Assembly: GCF_010994275.1 (NCBI RefSeq)
Contig: NZ_WMCD01000009.1
Coordinates: 186,001-250,000 of the forward strand
Reading direction: 5' to 3'
Source: Cyclobacterium jeungdonense
GTDB lineage: Bacteria; Bacteroidota; Bacteroidia; Cytophagales; Cyclobacteriaceae
Length of the DNA stretch: 64,000 bases
Shown here: one piece after another, positions 45,336 to 53,678 of the stretch
Layout: every line of letters begins with the position of its first letter
Position numbering within the stretch: the first letter of the stretch is position 1
Notes under the pieces: model-generated
The model's database searches: none
Told to the model about the DNA's origin: nothing
Seen by the model: only the letters and a program-made list of their open reading frames with translations
Program-made: the position numbers and the translations under genes

Positions 45336-45761
45336 ATGAAATACCTTATTATCTTATTGACATTTTTTTCTTTTTCCGCGCAGGCACAGCAAAATAGCGT
45401 TTGGAAGGACCTCTCCAAGGTTACATATGAAATTGGGGAGGACGAATTTGGAGAACTCTACCTGCCGGTATTTGATGAGAAAGTCAGAGGTCTGGAAGGG
45501 AAAGAAATCACCGCAGATGGATACATCATCCCCTTTGAGGGAATGTTCAAACCGGAGCACATTATCCTTTCCTCTCTTCCTTTAGCTGAATGCTTTTTTT
45601 GCGGCTCCGGAGGGCCTGAAACGGTTATGGAAGTCATGCTAGAAGAACCCATAAAATATACCTCTAAGAAAGTCCAAGTGAAAGGGACCCTGGTACTGAA
45701 TGCCAAGGATCCCGAAAAACTGATGTACATTCTGACAGATGCTCAGTTAATTTCTCCCTGA
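45336..45761 (+). CDS. secreted DUF3299-like protein with CxxC motif
   Basis: 141 residues from the preferred ATG at 45336 (a frame from 45321 begins directly after the permease stop). The shorter start is preceded by GGAG at good distance and leads straight into signal peptide MKYLIILLTFFSFSAQA. The mature part is beta-rich (OB-like: ITADGYIIPFEGMFK, KKVQVKGTLVLN) and contains ECFFCGSGGPE, a CxxC pair typical of DUF3299-like proteins found next to FtsX-type ABC genes. It could be a metal-binding periplasmic partner of the transporter. Last gene of the operon. Confidence 0.72.
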   Translation: MKYLIILLTFFSFSAQAQQNSVWKDLSKVTYEIGEDEFGELYLPVFDEKVRGLEGKEITADGYIIPFEGMFKPEHIILSSLPLAECFFCGSGGPETVMEVMLEEPIKYTSKKVQVKGTLVLNAKDPEKLMYILTDAQLISP

Positions 45762-45770
45762 GAAAGCTTA

Positions 45771-46607
45771 TCAATCTGAAGAGGCAGATATTGCGGTTTC
45801 TGTTTCCAAAGCTAAAAACGAATGCATCAGGTTTTTCGTAAGCGGCCCAGGCATGCCGTCCCCTATTTGGACTTGATCAATCTGGGTTACCGGCAGGATC
45901 CGTTTAGTGGTGGAGCTGATAAATACCTCGTCTGCCTCCATGAGATCCTCCAGGCTGAAATCCGTAAAGCTGACATCTTTTGCCAGTCGGATCACTTTAT
46001 CGCGGGTTATTCCCCACAATATATCGCGTTGGGGAGTATAGAGGAGCCCGTGTTTGACCATGAAAATATTACTGCGGGAGCTTTCCGAAACCCTTCCCTC
46101 GTGATGGTAAACCACATCTTCCGCTCCCTGTGCTTTCCAGTCCAGACTAAGGTAGCAGGGTAGGGTATAGTTGGTCGTTTTGATAGTAGCCAGAGGGCGC
46201 ACGTAATTTGCGCTTAGAAGTTTGATCCCGTTTTGGTATTTTTCGTCGCCCGGCAACTGCAACGCTTCGCAAAAGATGAACACCTGACCACGAGCCGGTA
46301 AAAAATGATTATTCGAAAGGCCTCCGGTAAGAATCATCCGTACCCCTGCATCTTCATGCTCGTTTTTTTCGATCAGCGCGTAAATAATTTCCTTTAATTC
46401 CTGCATGCTGAAATCCAGCGGAAGCCCCGCCTTAGCTGCCGAACTCGTGAAGCGTTTCAGGTATTCATCCAGAAAGAGGGGATGCCTGCCTACTGTTCGG
46501 AAGAAATCAAATATCGCATACCCCCGGATCAACCCGATATCCAGCGGGTGCAGACTCGCCTGATTACTTTCGATGATTTTATCCTTGGCAAAACAAAAAG
46601 GCTTCAT
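45771..46607 (-). CDS. class IV PLP-dependent aminotransferase
   Basis: 278 residues. Fold type IV: the PLP lysine is Lys143 in TIKTTNY, and the phosphate/N1-binding segment is EGRVSESSRSNIF. The N-terminal LHPLDIGLIRGYAIFDFFR is the usual class IV start. Family members are branched-chain aminotransferase, D-amino acid aminotransferase and 4-amino-4-deoxychorismate lyase; this compact version is closest to D-amino acid/ADC lyase-like proteins. Substrate not decided. Convergent with the ABC operon (9 bases). Confidence 0.85.
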   Translation of the reverse strand: MKPFCFAKDKIIESNQASLHPLDIGLIRGYAIFDFFRTVGRHPLFLDEYLKRFTSSAAKAGLPLDFSMQELKEIIYALIEKNEHEDAGVRMILTGGLSNNHFLPARGQVFIFCEALQLPGDEKYQNGIKLLSANYVRPLATIKTTNYTLPCYLSLDWKAQGAEDVVYHHEGRVSESSRSNIFMVKHGLLYTPQRDILWGITRDKVIRLAKDVSFTDFSLEDLMEADEVFISSTTKRILPVTQIDQVQIGDGMPGPLTKNLMHSFLALETETAISASSD

Positions 46608-46744
46608 ACTATTTTTATTATCTTTTTAGAATATATTTTTTTATCACACGTAAAAAATAAGTAGTTTTCATTTCTTTATAAAGGTTTTTTATAAAGTTTA
46701 CCTGAAAAATAATGAACTTTGTAAAATCAAAGAATCGATAAGTC

Positions 46745-47176
46745 ATGAATTTAAAACCTTTTCGTTTAATTGTGGTGTTTTTTGCACTACTATTTTCCTG
46801 TGAAAGCGGGGAAAATGAAAATCAGGCATTAAAAGACAGGGTGATTTCTGTACACGATGAGGTAATGCCGGAAATAGGGAACCTAAAAAGTGTTCAAAAC
46901 AAACTCAGGGAAAAAGCCGATTCAATTAAACTGGAGGGGGCACCCTCTGCGTCCGAAAATTACGGAGAATCGCTGGAAGCCGCCGCCCAATCCTGCGAAG
47001 CGGCTTATGATGGGATGTTTGTCTGGATGCGTCAGTTTAAAACCGAGTACGAAGACATGACCGAAGAAGAAACGAAGGCCTACCTGGAAGAACAGTTAAA
47101 GAAAGTAGAACAGGTAAGGGATGACATTAAAACGGCGCTATCGGTTTCTGATTCTCTATTGAACGTCCGAATTTGA
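46745..47176 (+). CDS. small helical lipoprotein, unknown function
   Basis: 143 residues. Signal with lipobox VFFALLFSC (Cys near 19). The mature part is strongly charged and helical (coiled-coil-like ALKDRVISVHDEVMPEIGNL and EETKAYLEEQLKKVEQVRDD). Such proteins are common in Bacteroidota and are sometimes labelled viral A-type inclusion protein without functional meaning. Its tail overlaps the end of the convergent cytochrome c gene by 21 bases. Confidence 0.65.
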   Translation: MNLKPFRLIVVFFALLFSCESGENENQALKDRVISVHDEVMPEIGNLKSVQNKLREKADSIKLEGAPSASENYGESLEAAAQSCEAAYDGMFVWMRQFKTEYEDMTEEETKAYLEEQLKKVEQVRDDIKTALSVSDSLLNVRI

Positions 47177-47617
47177 TTCTGGTTTCAAAGCCTCATTCAC
47201 CTTTTCGGAAGATATAATTCCTTTCTGGTGGCCCCAAATGTTATAAATGTAGGTACTGATTTGAGCAATTTCCAAGGGTGTTAGTTGTGGATTTCCCGGC
47301 ATGGGTTGGTTGTACATCACTCCGTTTACCATCATTTCACCCTGAATACCCTGGTGAATGATCCGTATGGTACGGGCTACATCGGCTAGTAGGTAATCAG
47401 ATTCACGAAGGGGAGGAATGAGTCGTTTCAGCCCGCTTCCATCTTCCTGATGGCAATTACTGCAATAATTCAGATAGAGTTGCTGCCCTTGAATGGCGTA
47501 CTGTTTGGTTTTGAGATCCACTATTTCCTTGATTCCCGGAACCTTTTCCTCCGTGGAAGCACTGCAGGCGATAAAAAATAACAGGATAAAGAATGATAGG
47601 AAATCAACCGCTTTCAT
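47156..47617 (-). CDS. cytochrome c lipoprotein
   Basis: 153 residues. Lipobox FFIAC (Cys18). One heme c motif CSNCH (Cys52, Cys55, His56) with Met ligand candidates in NGVMYNQPMPGNPQLTPLEI. A single-domain class I cytochrome c anchored in the periplasm. It starts 14 bases inside the end of the SCO gene and follows hemJ and SCO, pointing to a respiratory-chain unit, for example a cytochrome oxidase side branch. Confidence 0.88.
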   Translation of the reverse strand: MKAVDFLSFFILLFFIACSASTEEKVPGIKEIVDLKTKQYAIQGQQLYLNYCSNCHQEDGSGLKRLIPPLRESDYLLADVARTIRIIHQGIQGEMMVNGVMYNQPMPGNPQLTPLEIAQISTYIYNIWGHQKGIISSEKVNEALKPESNSDVQ

Positions 47618-48272
47618 CCGATGGGGCCAATAGCTTGGGAATATCTTTTATCAGACGATCAACCTGGGTCGCCTTGGTGCCATCATAAACCCCACGAATC
47701 CTGCCCTGCTGATCAATAAGGACAAAGGCGCCACTGTGCAGGTACCCACCGGGTTCGTTTTTGTCGGACATGGCCGTGGTTAAATAAGAAGTTTGTCCTA
47801 TTTCAAAAATCTTTTCCTGATCTCCTGTAAGAAAATTCCAGGTGTTGGCATCTTCCACGCCCAGTCTGGCCGCATAGTCTTTTAGCAAAGCAACCGTATC
47901 GTATTCCGGGTCAATGGTATGACTGAGTATTTTAAAATCAGGTTCATCCTTAAATGCCTCATAAACCCGAAGCATTTCCTTTTTCATGATGGGGCAAATG
48001 GTAGGACAGCTCGTAAAAAAGAAATCTGCTACATATACTTTTCCTGCCACGTCAGCATTTGAAACCGTGTCTCCTTGCTGATTAAGGAAAGCAAAATCTG
48101 CTATGGTGTGGTAAACCGTGTCTGTCTGGGGTCGGCCGTTAATGGTTAGCTCTTCTGCGTGGCGGTTTCCAAGTATAGGGAGTTTATCCGAAGAGGAAGG
48201 GTTTTGACAGGCAGCCAGAAGGCCAAGCAGCAACAGTAGTAGTCGGATATCTGGAAAAAGAGTGGCGTTCAT
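47604..48272 (-). CDS. SCO family copper chaperone/thiol protein (lipoprotein)
   Basis: 222 residues. Lipobox LLGLLAAC near residue 21. The thioredoxin-like SCO domain carries the copper/redox pair Cys89 and Cys93 in SCPTICP and the distant His in YLHSGAFVLID. SCO proteins deliver copper to the CuA site of cytochrome c oxidase or keep its cysteines reduced. It overlaps the cytochrome c gene and follows hemJ by 31 bases. Confidence 0.92.
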   Translation of the reverse strand: MNATLFPDIRLLLLLLGLLAACQNPSSSDKLPILGNRHAEELTINGRPQTDTVYHTIADFAFLNQQGDTVSNADVAGKVYVADFFFTSCPTICPIMKKEMLRVYEAFKDEPDFKILSHTIDPEYDTVALLKDYAARLGVEDANTWNFLTGDQEKIFEIGQTSYLTTAMSDKNEPGGYLHSGAFVLIDQQGRIRGVYDGTKATQVDRLIKDIPKLLAPSDESG

Positions 48273-48303
48273 ATTTTTTTTATAAGACAGCGGAGATGAA
48301 AAA

Positions 48304-48840
48304 TTAGTTCCGTTCCCTGACTTTTTTGTACCATTTGGTGGCCAGCATCAGAAGGACTCCCAGCACAATCAACCCTACCATACCCCAGACCATGTTGATA
48401 AGACTTTTTAAGACAATCAGGAATACAATGGCAAAAAGTAGGAGCGTAGCAAGTTCGTTCCATAAGCGAAGCCGGGTACTGTTCCAAACCGTCAGGTCTT
48501 TTTGTAGGGACAAATATATCCAGTGGCAACCCAGGTGGTAGGCATAAAGCAAAACTACAAATCCAAGTTTGGCATGCATAAAGGGAAGTTGAAGGTAGCC
48601 AGGCCGGTAAAGCAAAACAGCGGTTCCCAGGATCAATGTCAGTATAGCAGATGGCCAGGCGATGATCGTCCAAAGCCTACGGGTCATCAGGTCCAGCTGT
48701 GGCTTGAGAACGATACGTTCTGCCTCCGGACGCTCCAAAGCTTCCGTTTGATAAATAAAAAGGCGGACCACATAAAAAAGTCCAGCAAACCAGGTAACTA
48801 CGAAAATGATATGAAGGGCTTTGAGGTATTCGAATGCCAT
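48304..48840 (-). CDS. hemJ: HemJ-like protoporphyrinogen IX oxidase (CopD family)
   Basis: 178 residues, about four to five transmembrane helices. The start MAFEYLKALHIIFVVTWFAG with His10 and the following YVVRLFIY match HemJ. The second conserved block FMHAKLGFVVLLYAYHLGC contains the Lys and His that are important in HemJ. It would convert protoporphyrinogen IX to protoporphyrin IX in heme synthesis. CopD-type copper proteins share the fold, so HemJ is likely but not certain. Grouped with SCO and cytochrome c genes, consistent with heme-enzyme assembly. Confidence 0.75.
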   Translation of the reverse strand: MAFEYLKALHIIFVVTWFAGLFYVVRLFIYQTEALERPEAERIVLKPQLDLMTRRLWTIIAWPSAILTLILGTAVLLYRPGYLQLPFMHAKLGFVVLLYAYHLGCHWIYLSLQKDLTVWNSTRLRLWNELATLLLFAIVFLIVLKSLINMVWGMVGLIVLGVLLMLATKWYKKVRERN

Positions 48841-48890
48841 TGTTATTATTTTGTGCTAAATTAAGGGTTTCCTTATTGGTTATTGATAAA

Positions 48891-49316
48891 ATGAAAACAA
48901 AATATTGGTTTTACCTGATTGCAGCTGTCGTGGGGATTTTAATAATGTTGATGCTGGTCGACAGTTTCACCCAGCCCGGCGTTCAGGATCTGAAAGGTAC
49001 CTACCAGGAGCTGGCCCGTTATCGCAACGAAAACAATACCGGTCCCGTGATACGGGTTTTTGCCGTGTATACGGATGAAATGCGTTGGGATGAAATGCGA
49101 TCCTATGGAGACTTTATGCCCCACACCAAATACGGAAACACCCGGGTATTCTTTTTTGAAAGGGCGCTGGAAGACCTGCGTTTATTTCCAGATACGCCTT
49201 ATTTTGACGAAAAATGGCAAAAGTTTTGTGTGGCTTCTTATGAAAAAACGGCTATGGGCCAGGTGAACTGGCAGCGTTATCCATTCAAAGCGAATGCTGA
49301 ACCTGAAGCCCTTTAG
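48891..49316 (+). CDS. single-pass membrane protein, unknown function
   Basis: 141 residues from the ATG at 48891; an upstream in-frame ATG at 48834 would overlap the hemJ start and has no protein-like sequence. N-terminal membrane helix (about residues 6-24, FYLIAAVVGILIMLMLV), then an external domain rich in Tyr, Arg and Trp (MRWDEMRSYGDFMPHTKYG). No known family recognised. Divergent from hemJ with only 50 bases between starts, so the two share a regulatory region. Confidence 0.6.
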   Translation: MKTKYWFYLIAAVVGILIMLMLVDSFTQPGVQDLKGTYQELARYRNENNTGPVIRVFAVYTDEMRWDEMRSYGDFMPHTKYGNTRVFFFERALEDLRLFPDTPYFDEKWQKFCVASYEKTAMGQVNWQRYPFKANAEPEAL

Positions 49317-49331
49317 TATTAGGAATACCTG

Positions 49332-49802
49332 TTAATACTGATAAAGAGGGATGTACCAGGAGATATATTGATCTTCGAATTTAGGAAGGCAAGCTTCATT
49401 CTCCACAACTCTTATTTTTCTTCGGATGGCTTTTTCCAATTGACTAAAATCCACCCCATGCTTTTCAGGATCACTTTCGCAAATGAAATATATATCTCTT
49501 ACTTCTCCCTGAATATCCAGGTATATCCGCGCCTGAGCTTTGATATTTCTGAAAATTGTTTTTGAATCGTCATCAAAATAGGAGGAGATTTTTTCAAAAT
49601 TTAATTCCTGACTTAGGGAAGTAGAAGAACACTCCAGACTTAAAACTTCGGTATTGATTCGAGTATAGTCTTTTGCTTCGGTTTTAACTACATAAGCGTT
49701 ATTGGTTTTTAAAATCGTATAATCGCTTTTGGATTGGCTCTTTACGCCTATGGGAAAGCATGAGAAGGCTAGAATAATGAATATAAGCAATAATGAATGC
49801 AT
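49332..49802 (-). CDS. secreted protein with TonB-like C-terminal pattern, unknown
   Basis: 156 residues from the ATG at 49802, which starts the signal peptide MHSLLLIFIILAFSCFPIG; an earlier ATG at 49877 would add a non-signal stretch. The mature part has a predicted alpha/beta region (ARIYLDIQGEVRDIYFICE, then FSQLEKAIRRKIRVVENEAC) and ends WYIPLYQY, resembling a TonB-C-type strand order. No enzyme motif. Function unknown. Confidence 0.6.
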   Translation of the reverse strand: MHSLLLIFIILAFSCFPIGVKSQSKSDYTILKTNNAYVVKTEAKDYTRINTEVLSLECSSTSLSQELNFEKISSYFDDDSKTIFRNIKAQARIYLDIQGEVRDIYFICESDPEKHGVDFSQLEKAIRRKIRVVENEACLPKFEDQYISWYIPLYQY

Positions 49803-49900
49803 GAAACTGGATTTAATTGCTGCTTCAATCTTGTGAATAATTTTGGAGAAACACAAAAACCAATCCACAATTGGCAAAAAGGATTTATTAATGGTATCGG

Positions 49901-50911
49901 TTAGGGAAATTGGATCATCGCTTTGATTACTTGGTTGGAAGGTTTGATCAATTCCTCAAATTTATCGGGAATTTCCTCAAAATTTAGTGTGTGGGTATGG
50001 TATGCTTTTATTGGGAACTGGTTGTTTTCAAGGGTATGGATAACGGTAAGGAAATCTTCTTTGGTAGCGTTTCTGCTACATAGTAGACTCAATTCCTTGG
50101 CATGGATGGAAGGGTGGTGGAAACACAGGTTTTCCTTGTAGAGACCTACCAATACGTATTTGCCGCCATGGCAGGCATAAAAAGGACCGGACTCCATAGC
50201 TTGTTTGTTTCCGGTGGCATCAAATACCACCTGATAGTTACTTTTATGGGTTAAATTTTCAGTCTGACCGGCTCCTTCCTGACCGGTGGGCAGGGTATGG
50301 TCTGCTGAGAACCAGGAACTGGCAACTTTTAATCTTTCTGCATTCAGGTCCATAGCCGTCACAGTAGCACCGGCAATTTTTGAAAACGCCATAATGGCCA
50401 AACCTATGGGACCACAGCCCATTACCAAAACCCGATCTCCTTTTTTTACCTCAGCCCTTTTTACCGCATGAGCAGCGACTGCCAGCGGTTCCACCATGGC
50501 CATTTCGGTCCAGGTTAATTGTGGCGTGGGAATAAGGAGCGTTTCTGGCACGGCCAGGAATTCCTGCATGGCCCCGTCGGTATGTACACCCAAAACCTGA
50601 AGGGTTTCGCAACAATTGGTTTTGCCTGATAGGCAGGCGATGCAGGTGCCACAATGGATGTATGGAATGACGACAACTTGTTCGCCTTCAGAAAAGGCAG
50701 TTCCATTTGCCTGGCTTACACTGGCGGCTATTTCGTGACCCAGGATGCGAGGATAAGAAAAAAAGGCCTGATTACCTGCAAATGCGTGCAAATCGGTTCC
50801 GCAAATCCCCACCTGGTGAATTTTGACCATCATTTCGTCTTTCCCTACACCAGGCAAAGGGACGTCATGTGCAAGAAATAAACCGGGGCGTTCACAGCGG
50901 AGAGCTTTCAT
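49901..50911 (-). CDS. zinc-containing alcohol dehydrogenase (L-galactonate/idonate 5-dehydrogenase-like)
   Basis: 336 residues from 50911. Medium-chain dehydrogenase: catalytic zinc ligands Cys37 in VGICGTDLH and His59 in LGHE, structural-zinc cysteines in CGTCIACLSGKTNCC, Rossmann motif VLVMGCGPIGLAIM. The length and the block YIHCGTCIACLSG fit the group that oxidises sugar acids at C5 (YjjN/LgoD, IdnD). The start at 50911 is preferred because a -7 box at 50945-50952 overlaps the longer frame. Divergent from a YiaK-type dehydrogenase, suggesting one pathway. Confidence 0.85.
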   Translation of the reverse strand: MKALRCERPGLFLAHDVPLPGVGKDEMMVKIHQVGICGTDLHAFAGNQAFFSYPRILGHEIAASVSQANGTAFSEGEQVVVIPYIHCGTCIACLSGKTNCCETLQVLGVHTDGAMQEFLAVPETLLIPTPQLTWTEMAMVEPLAVAAHAVKRAEVKKGDRVLVMGCGPIGLAIMAFSKIAGATVTAMDLNAERLKVASSWFSADHTLPTGQEGAGQTENLTHKSNYQVVFDATGNKQAMESGPFYACHGGKYVLVGLYKENLCFHHPSIHAKELSLLCSRNATKEDFLTVIHTLENNQFPIKAYHTHTLNFEEIPDKFEELIKPSNQVIKAMIQFP

Positions 50912-50944
50912 AATAGGGTGATTTTGACAATCAGGTTTCGTTTG

Positions 50945-50952
50945 CAAAAGTA
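50945..50952 (-). promoter_or_regulatory. -7 box (TACTTTTG) of the alcohol dehydrogenase gene
   Basis: Exact TAnnTTTG match 33 bases before the ATG at 50911. Confidence 0.5.
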
Positions 50953-51076
50953 ATTAAACCTGATCAAAACACGCAACTGGCAGTGCTTAATTTGAATTCT
51001 AAGATGGTTGAAAGCCGGAATAGATAGCATGGCAAGGTTGGTTTTATTACCTTGGTGGAAAACAATATATTGAAAA

Positions 51077-52093
51077 ATGGAAAATATGATCCGGGTTTCT
51101 TATGAACAGTTGGAATCTACCCTGGAGGCAATTCTCAAAAAATCAGGATTTGAAGCTGAAAAGGCAGCTGTCTGTGCATCCCTTTTTGCCAAAGCAAGTT
51201 TGGATGGGGTAGCCTCTCATGGCTTAAACCGATTCCCTTCTTTTATGGAGCAGGTCAGAAAGGGGCATGTGCAGGCAGATGCCATGCCTGTAAAGGAACA
51301 TTCGTTGCCGGTGATGGAGCGCTGGAATGGAAATCTTGGTCCTGGGATGTACAATGCACATTTTGCCATGAATCGGGCCATCGAAATGGCTGCTGAATAC
51401 GGGATAGGTTGTGTAGCCATGAACCGGACCAACCACTGGATGAGGGCCGGAAATTATGGCTGGCAAGCTGCCGCAACCGGTTGCATCGGAATTTGTTTTA
51501 CCAATACCATCCCGAATATGCCTGCATGGGGAGGAAGCGAACCCAAATTAGGTAATAATCCTTTGGTAATAGCCATACCCTTTGGGAACGAAGCGGTGGT
51601 GCTGGATATGGCCATGACACAGTACTCTTATGGCAAAATGAGTATCTTCGAGAAAGACAACGCAACCATGCCCCATCATGCCGGGTTTGATCGTCAGGGG
51701 GCCCTGACGAAAGATCCAGTACATGTTTTGGCGGAGCAACTGGCGCTACCAATAGGGCTATGGAAAGGAGCCGGCTTATCAATGATGTTGGACTTAATGG
51801 CTTCCGGAATTTCCATGGGCAAGACCACCCGGGAAATTGGTCTGCAGGGGGAGGAATACGGTATCTCTCAACTATTTTTCTGTTTTCATCTGGAAAAATT
51901 GGGAATAGACCCTTCAGATCTGGAGCGAAAGGTCGCCACTGTCCTGGAAGATTTGAAGGCTTCGGCCGTCTTTGAAGGAATGGAGGTGAGCTATCCTGGG
52001 GAAAAATCCTTTCAGAGAAGGAAAGAAAACCTTGCCTCCGGGATACCAGTGGATTCGGAAATCTGGTCCAACGTATTGAAGATGAGTAAATAA
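51077..52093 (+). CDS. 3-dehydro-L-gulonate 2-dehydrogenase family (YiaK-like)
   Basis: 338 residues. Malate/lactate/ureidoglycolate dehydrogenase superfamily: GVASHGLNRFP (catalytic His48), AMNRTNHWMRAGNYGWQA, TNTIPNMPAWGGSEPKLGNN and LDMAMTQYSYGKM are near-signature blocks of E. coli YiaK, which reduces 2,3-diketo-L-gulonate using NADH. It should act on a related keto sugar acid. Its divergent neighbour is a zinc sugar-acid dehydrogenase, so both probably serve one uronate/aldonate route. Transporter and aldolase genes are not adjacent. Confidence 0.85.
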   Translation: MENMIRVSYEQLESTLEAILKKSGFEAEKAAVCASLFAKASLDGVASHGLNRFPSFMEQVRKGHVQADAMPVKEHSLPVMERWNGNLGPGMYNAHFAMNRAIEMAAEYGIGCVAMNRTNHWMRAGNYGWQAAATGCIGICFTNTIPNMPAWGGSEPKLGNNPLVIAIPFGNEAVVLDMAMTQYSYGKMSIFEKDNATMPHHAGFDRQGALTKDPVHVLAEQLALPIGLWKGAGLSMMLDLMASGISMGKTTREIGLQGEEYGISQLFFCFHLEKLGIDPSDLERKVATVLEDLKASAVFEGMEVSYPGEKSFQRRKENLASGIPVDSEIWSNVLKMSK

Positions 52094-52097
52094 TGTC

Positions 52098-52105
52098 TAA
52101 TTTTG
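52098..52105 (+). promoter_or_regulatory. -7 box (TAATTTTG) of the COG0645/COG2187 kinase pair
   Basis: Exact TAnnTTTG match directly after the YiaK-like stop, 46 bases before the ATG at 52151. Confidence 0.45.
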
Positions 52106-52150
52106 GCTGATTGGTGGTCGTTTTGAATCAACTTTAAATGGTTTGATATC

Positions 52151-52654
52151 ATGTTGGTATTGGTAATGGGATTGCCGGGATCCGGGAAAAGTTTTTTTGC
52201 CAAAAGATTGGCTGACAAATCGGACATGGTCTATCTTAATAGCGACCAGGTACGGATTGAATTGGGGTTAAGAGGCAGGTACAGCAAGGAGGATCGCCAA
52301 AAGGTCTACGCCGCCATGGCAGCCAAAACAAACGAACTGTTGAAAGAAGGGAAACGGGTTTTAGTTGATGCCACCTTTCAACGGAAAAAGAACCGATGGG
52401 AATTTCAGGAACTTGCAAAAAAAAGGAGACGTTCGGTAGCTTGTATTCGGATTTGGGCTGAAGAAGGCTTGGTAGCGAAACGGCTGGCGACCGAGAGGGA
52501 GGAAAGTGATGCTGATTTTTTGATTTACCAAAAATTGAAATCGGATTTTGACCCAATGGAAGGAGATTACCTGGATATCCGGTCTGAGGATGGGAAGATT
52601 GACAGTATGATACATAAAGCTCTTGAATATCTGAACCTGGCCTATGAAAACTGA
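52151..52654 (+). CDS. P-loop kinase (COG0645-like)
   Basis: 167 residues. Walker A GLPGSGKS at residues 7-14, an acidic segment MVYLNSDQVRIEL, then a lid region with LVDATFQRKKNRWEF and AKRLATEREES. This matches the small predicted-kinase family COG0645, often found fused to the aminoglycoside-phosphotransferase-like protein COG2187. Here the two are separate genes overlapping by 11 bases. The phosphate acceptor is not known. Confidence 0.85.
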   Translation: MLVLVMGLPGSGKSFFAKRLADKSDMVYLNSDQVRIELGLRGRYSKEDRQKVYAAMAAKTNELLKEGKRVLVDATFQRKKNRWEFQELAKKRRRSVACIRIWAEEGLVAKRLATEREESDADFLIYQKLKSDFDPMEGDYLDIRSEDGKIDSMIHKALEYLNLAYEN

Positions 52655-53615
52655 AGATGTTCAAAAGTTAGCCGATGAAGGGCTTTATCTAGGCCGCAGG
52701 ATTGGCGGCAAGTTGCTGGAAACCCATATTTCCTGGGTTATTTTAACCGATAAATGGGCCTTCAAAATCAAAAAACCTGTCAAACTTTCGTTTCTGGACT
52801 ATTCTGCCCTTGAATCAAGAGGTCACTTTTGCAAAGAAGAAATTTTGTTAAATAGCCGGTTTTCATCCATTTATATTCGGTGCTGTCCGATTACCTGGAT
52901 GGAAGAAAAGTGGGTTATGGATGGAAAAAGAGGCACGGTTCATGACTACGCGGTGCTGATGAAACGATTACCGGAAGCCTTCCGGATGGATAAGATGCTG
53001 CAGGATGGAAAGGGATCGGAGGCGCTGATTGATCAGCTCGCAAAAAAAGTAGCCTTATTTCACAGGAAGCAGCCGGCAGAGGACAGCCCATTTGATCTAA
53101 ATAAGGCTAAAGGGCTTTTTAACGATATTTTAAATCCAACGATTAGGTACACAAACAGCCAACGAAAATTCCTCGAGAAGGCCGTTCGATGGAGCAATGC
53201 GTTTCTGGAAGCGCACAGCGAGCGGTTTTCGGAAAGAGTTCGCCTGGGTTGGGTGCGGGACCTCCATGGAGACTTGCACGCAGGTAATGTTTTTCTGACG
53301 GATCCTCCAGTGCTTTTTGACTGTATTGAATTCAGTAAACCGATTCGTACCATTGACCTGTTATACGAAGTAGCCTTTCTTTGTATGGATTTGGAACGGT
53401 ATGGAAAAGAAGACTGGTCTGCTTTGTTTTTAGAAACCTATCTTCACAGGATTCCAGTGTTGGATTCAGAACTGGATGGTCCTATTTTTAATTACTATAA
53501 GTGTCTGAGGGCCAATGTGCGGGCGAAGGTGTTGGGTTTGGACCCATCGGATAGCACAGAGAAACAGGAAAAGCAAAATGCCTACTTCCGGCTGATGGAA
53601 GGCTACATGCAGTAG
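52644..53615 (+). CDS. aminoglycoside phosphotransferase-like kinase (COG2187-like)
   Basis: 323 residues. Protein-kinase-like fold: ATP-lysine region TDKWAFKIKKPVKLSFLDY, catalytic loop RDLHGDLHAGNVF (His208-Gly-Asp210) and metal-binding Asp in LFDCIEFSKPIRTIDLLYE. COG2187 members lack proven substrate and are not true resistance enzymes. Starts within the end of the COG0645-like gene, so the pair probably forms one enzyme made from two chains. A short hairpin-like stretch follows the stop, then the convergent pyruvate kinase-like gene. Confidence 0.85.
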   Translation: MKTEDVQKLADEGLYLGRRIGGKLLETHISWVILTDKWAFKIKKPVKLSFLDYSALESRGHFCKEEILLNSRFSSIYIRCCPITWMEEKWVMDGKRGTVHDYAVLMKRLPEAFRMDKMLQDGKGSEALIDQLAKKVALFHRKQPAEDSPFDLNKAKGLFNDILNPTIRYTNSQRKFLEKAVRWSNAFLEAHSERFSERVRLGWVRDLHGDLHAGNVFLTDPPVLFDCIEFSKPIRTIDLLYEVAFLCMDLERYGKEDWSALFLETYLHRIPVLDSELDGPIFNYYKCLRANVRAKVLGLDPSDSTEKQEKQNAYFRLMEGYMQ

Positions 53616-53678
53616 TAACAGGGCCTTTTCCAACTGAAAGGTCTTCAAATTGGGGCAATCGGTTATACAATCTGCCTC

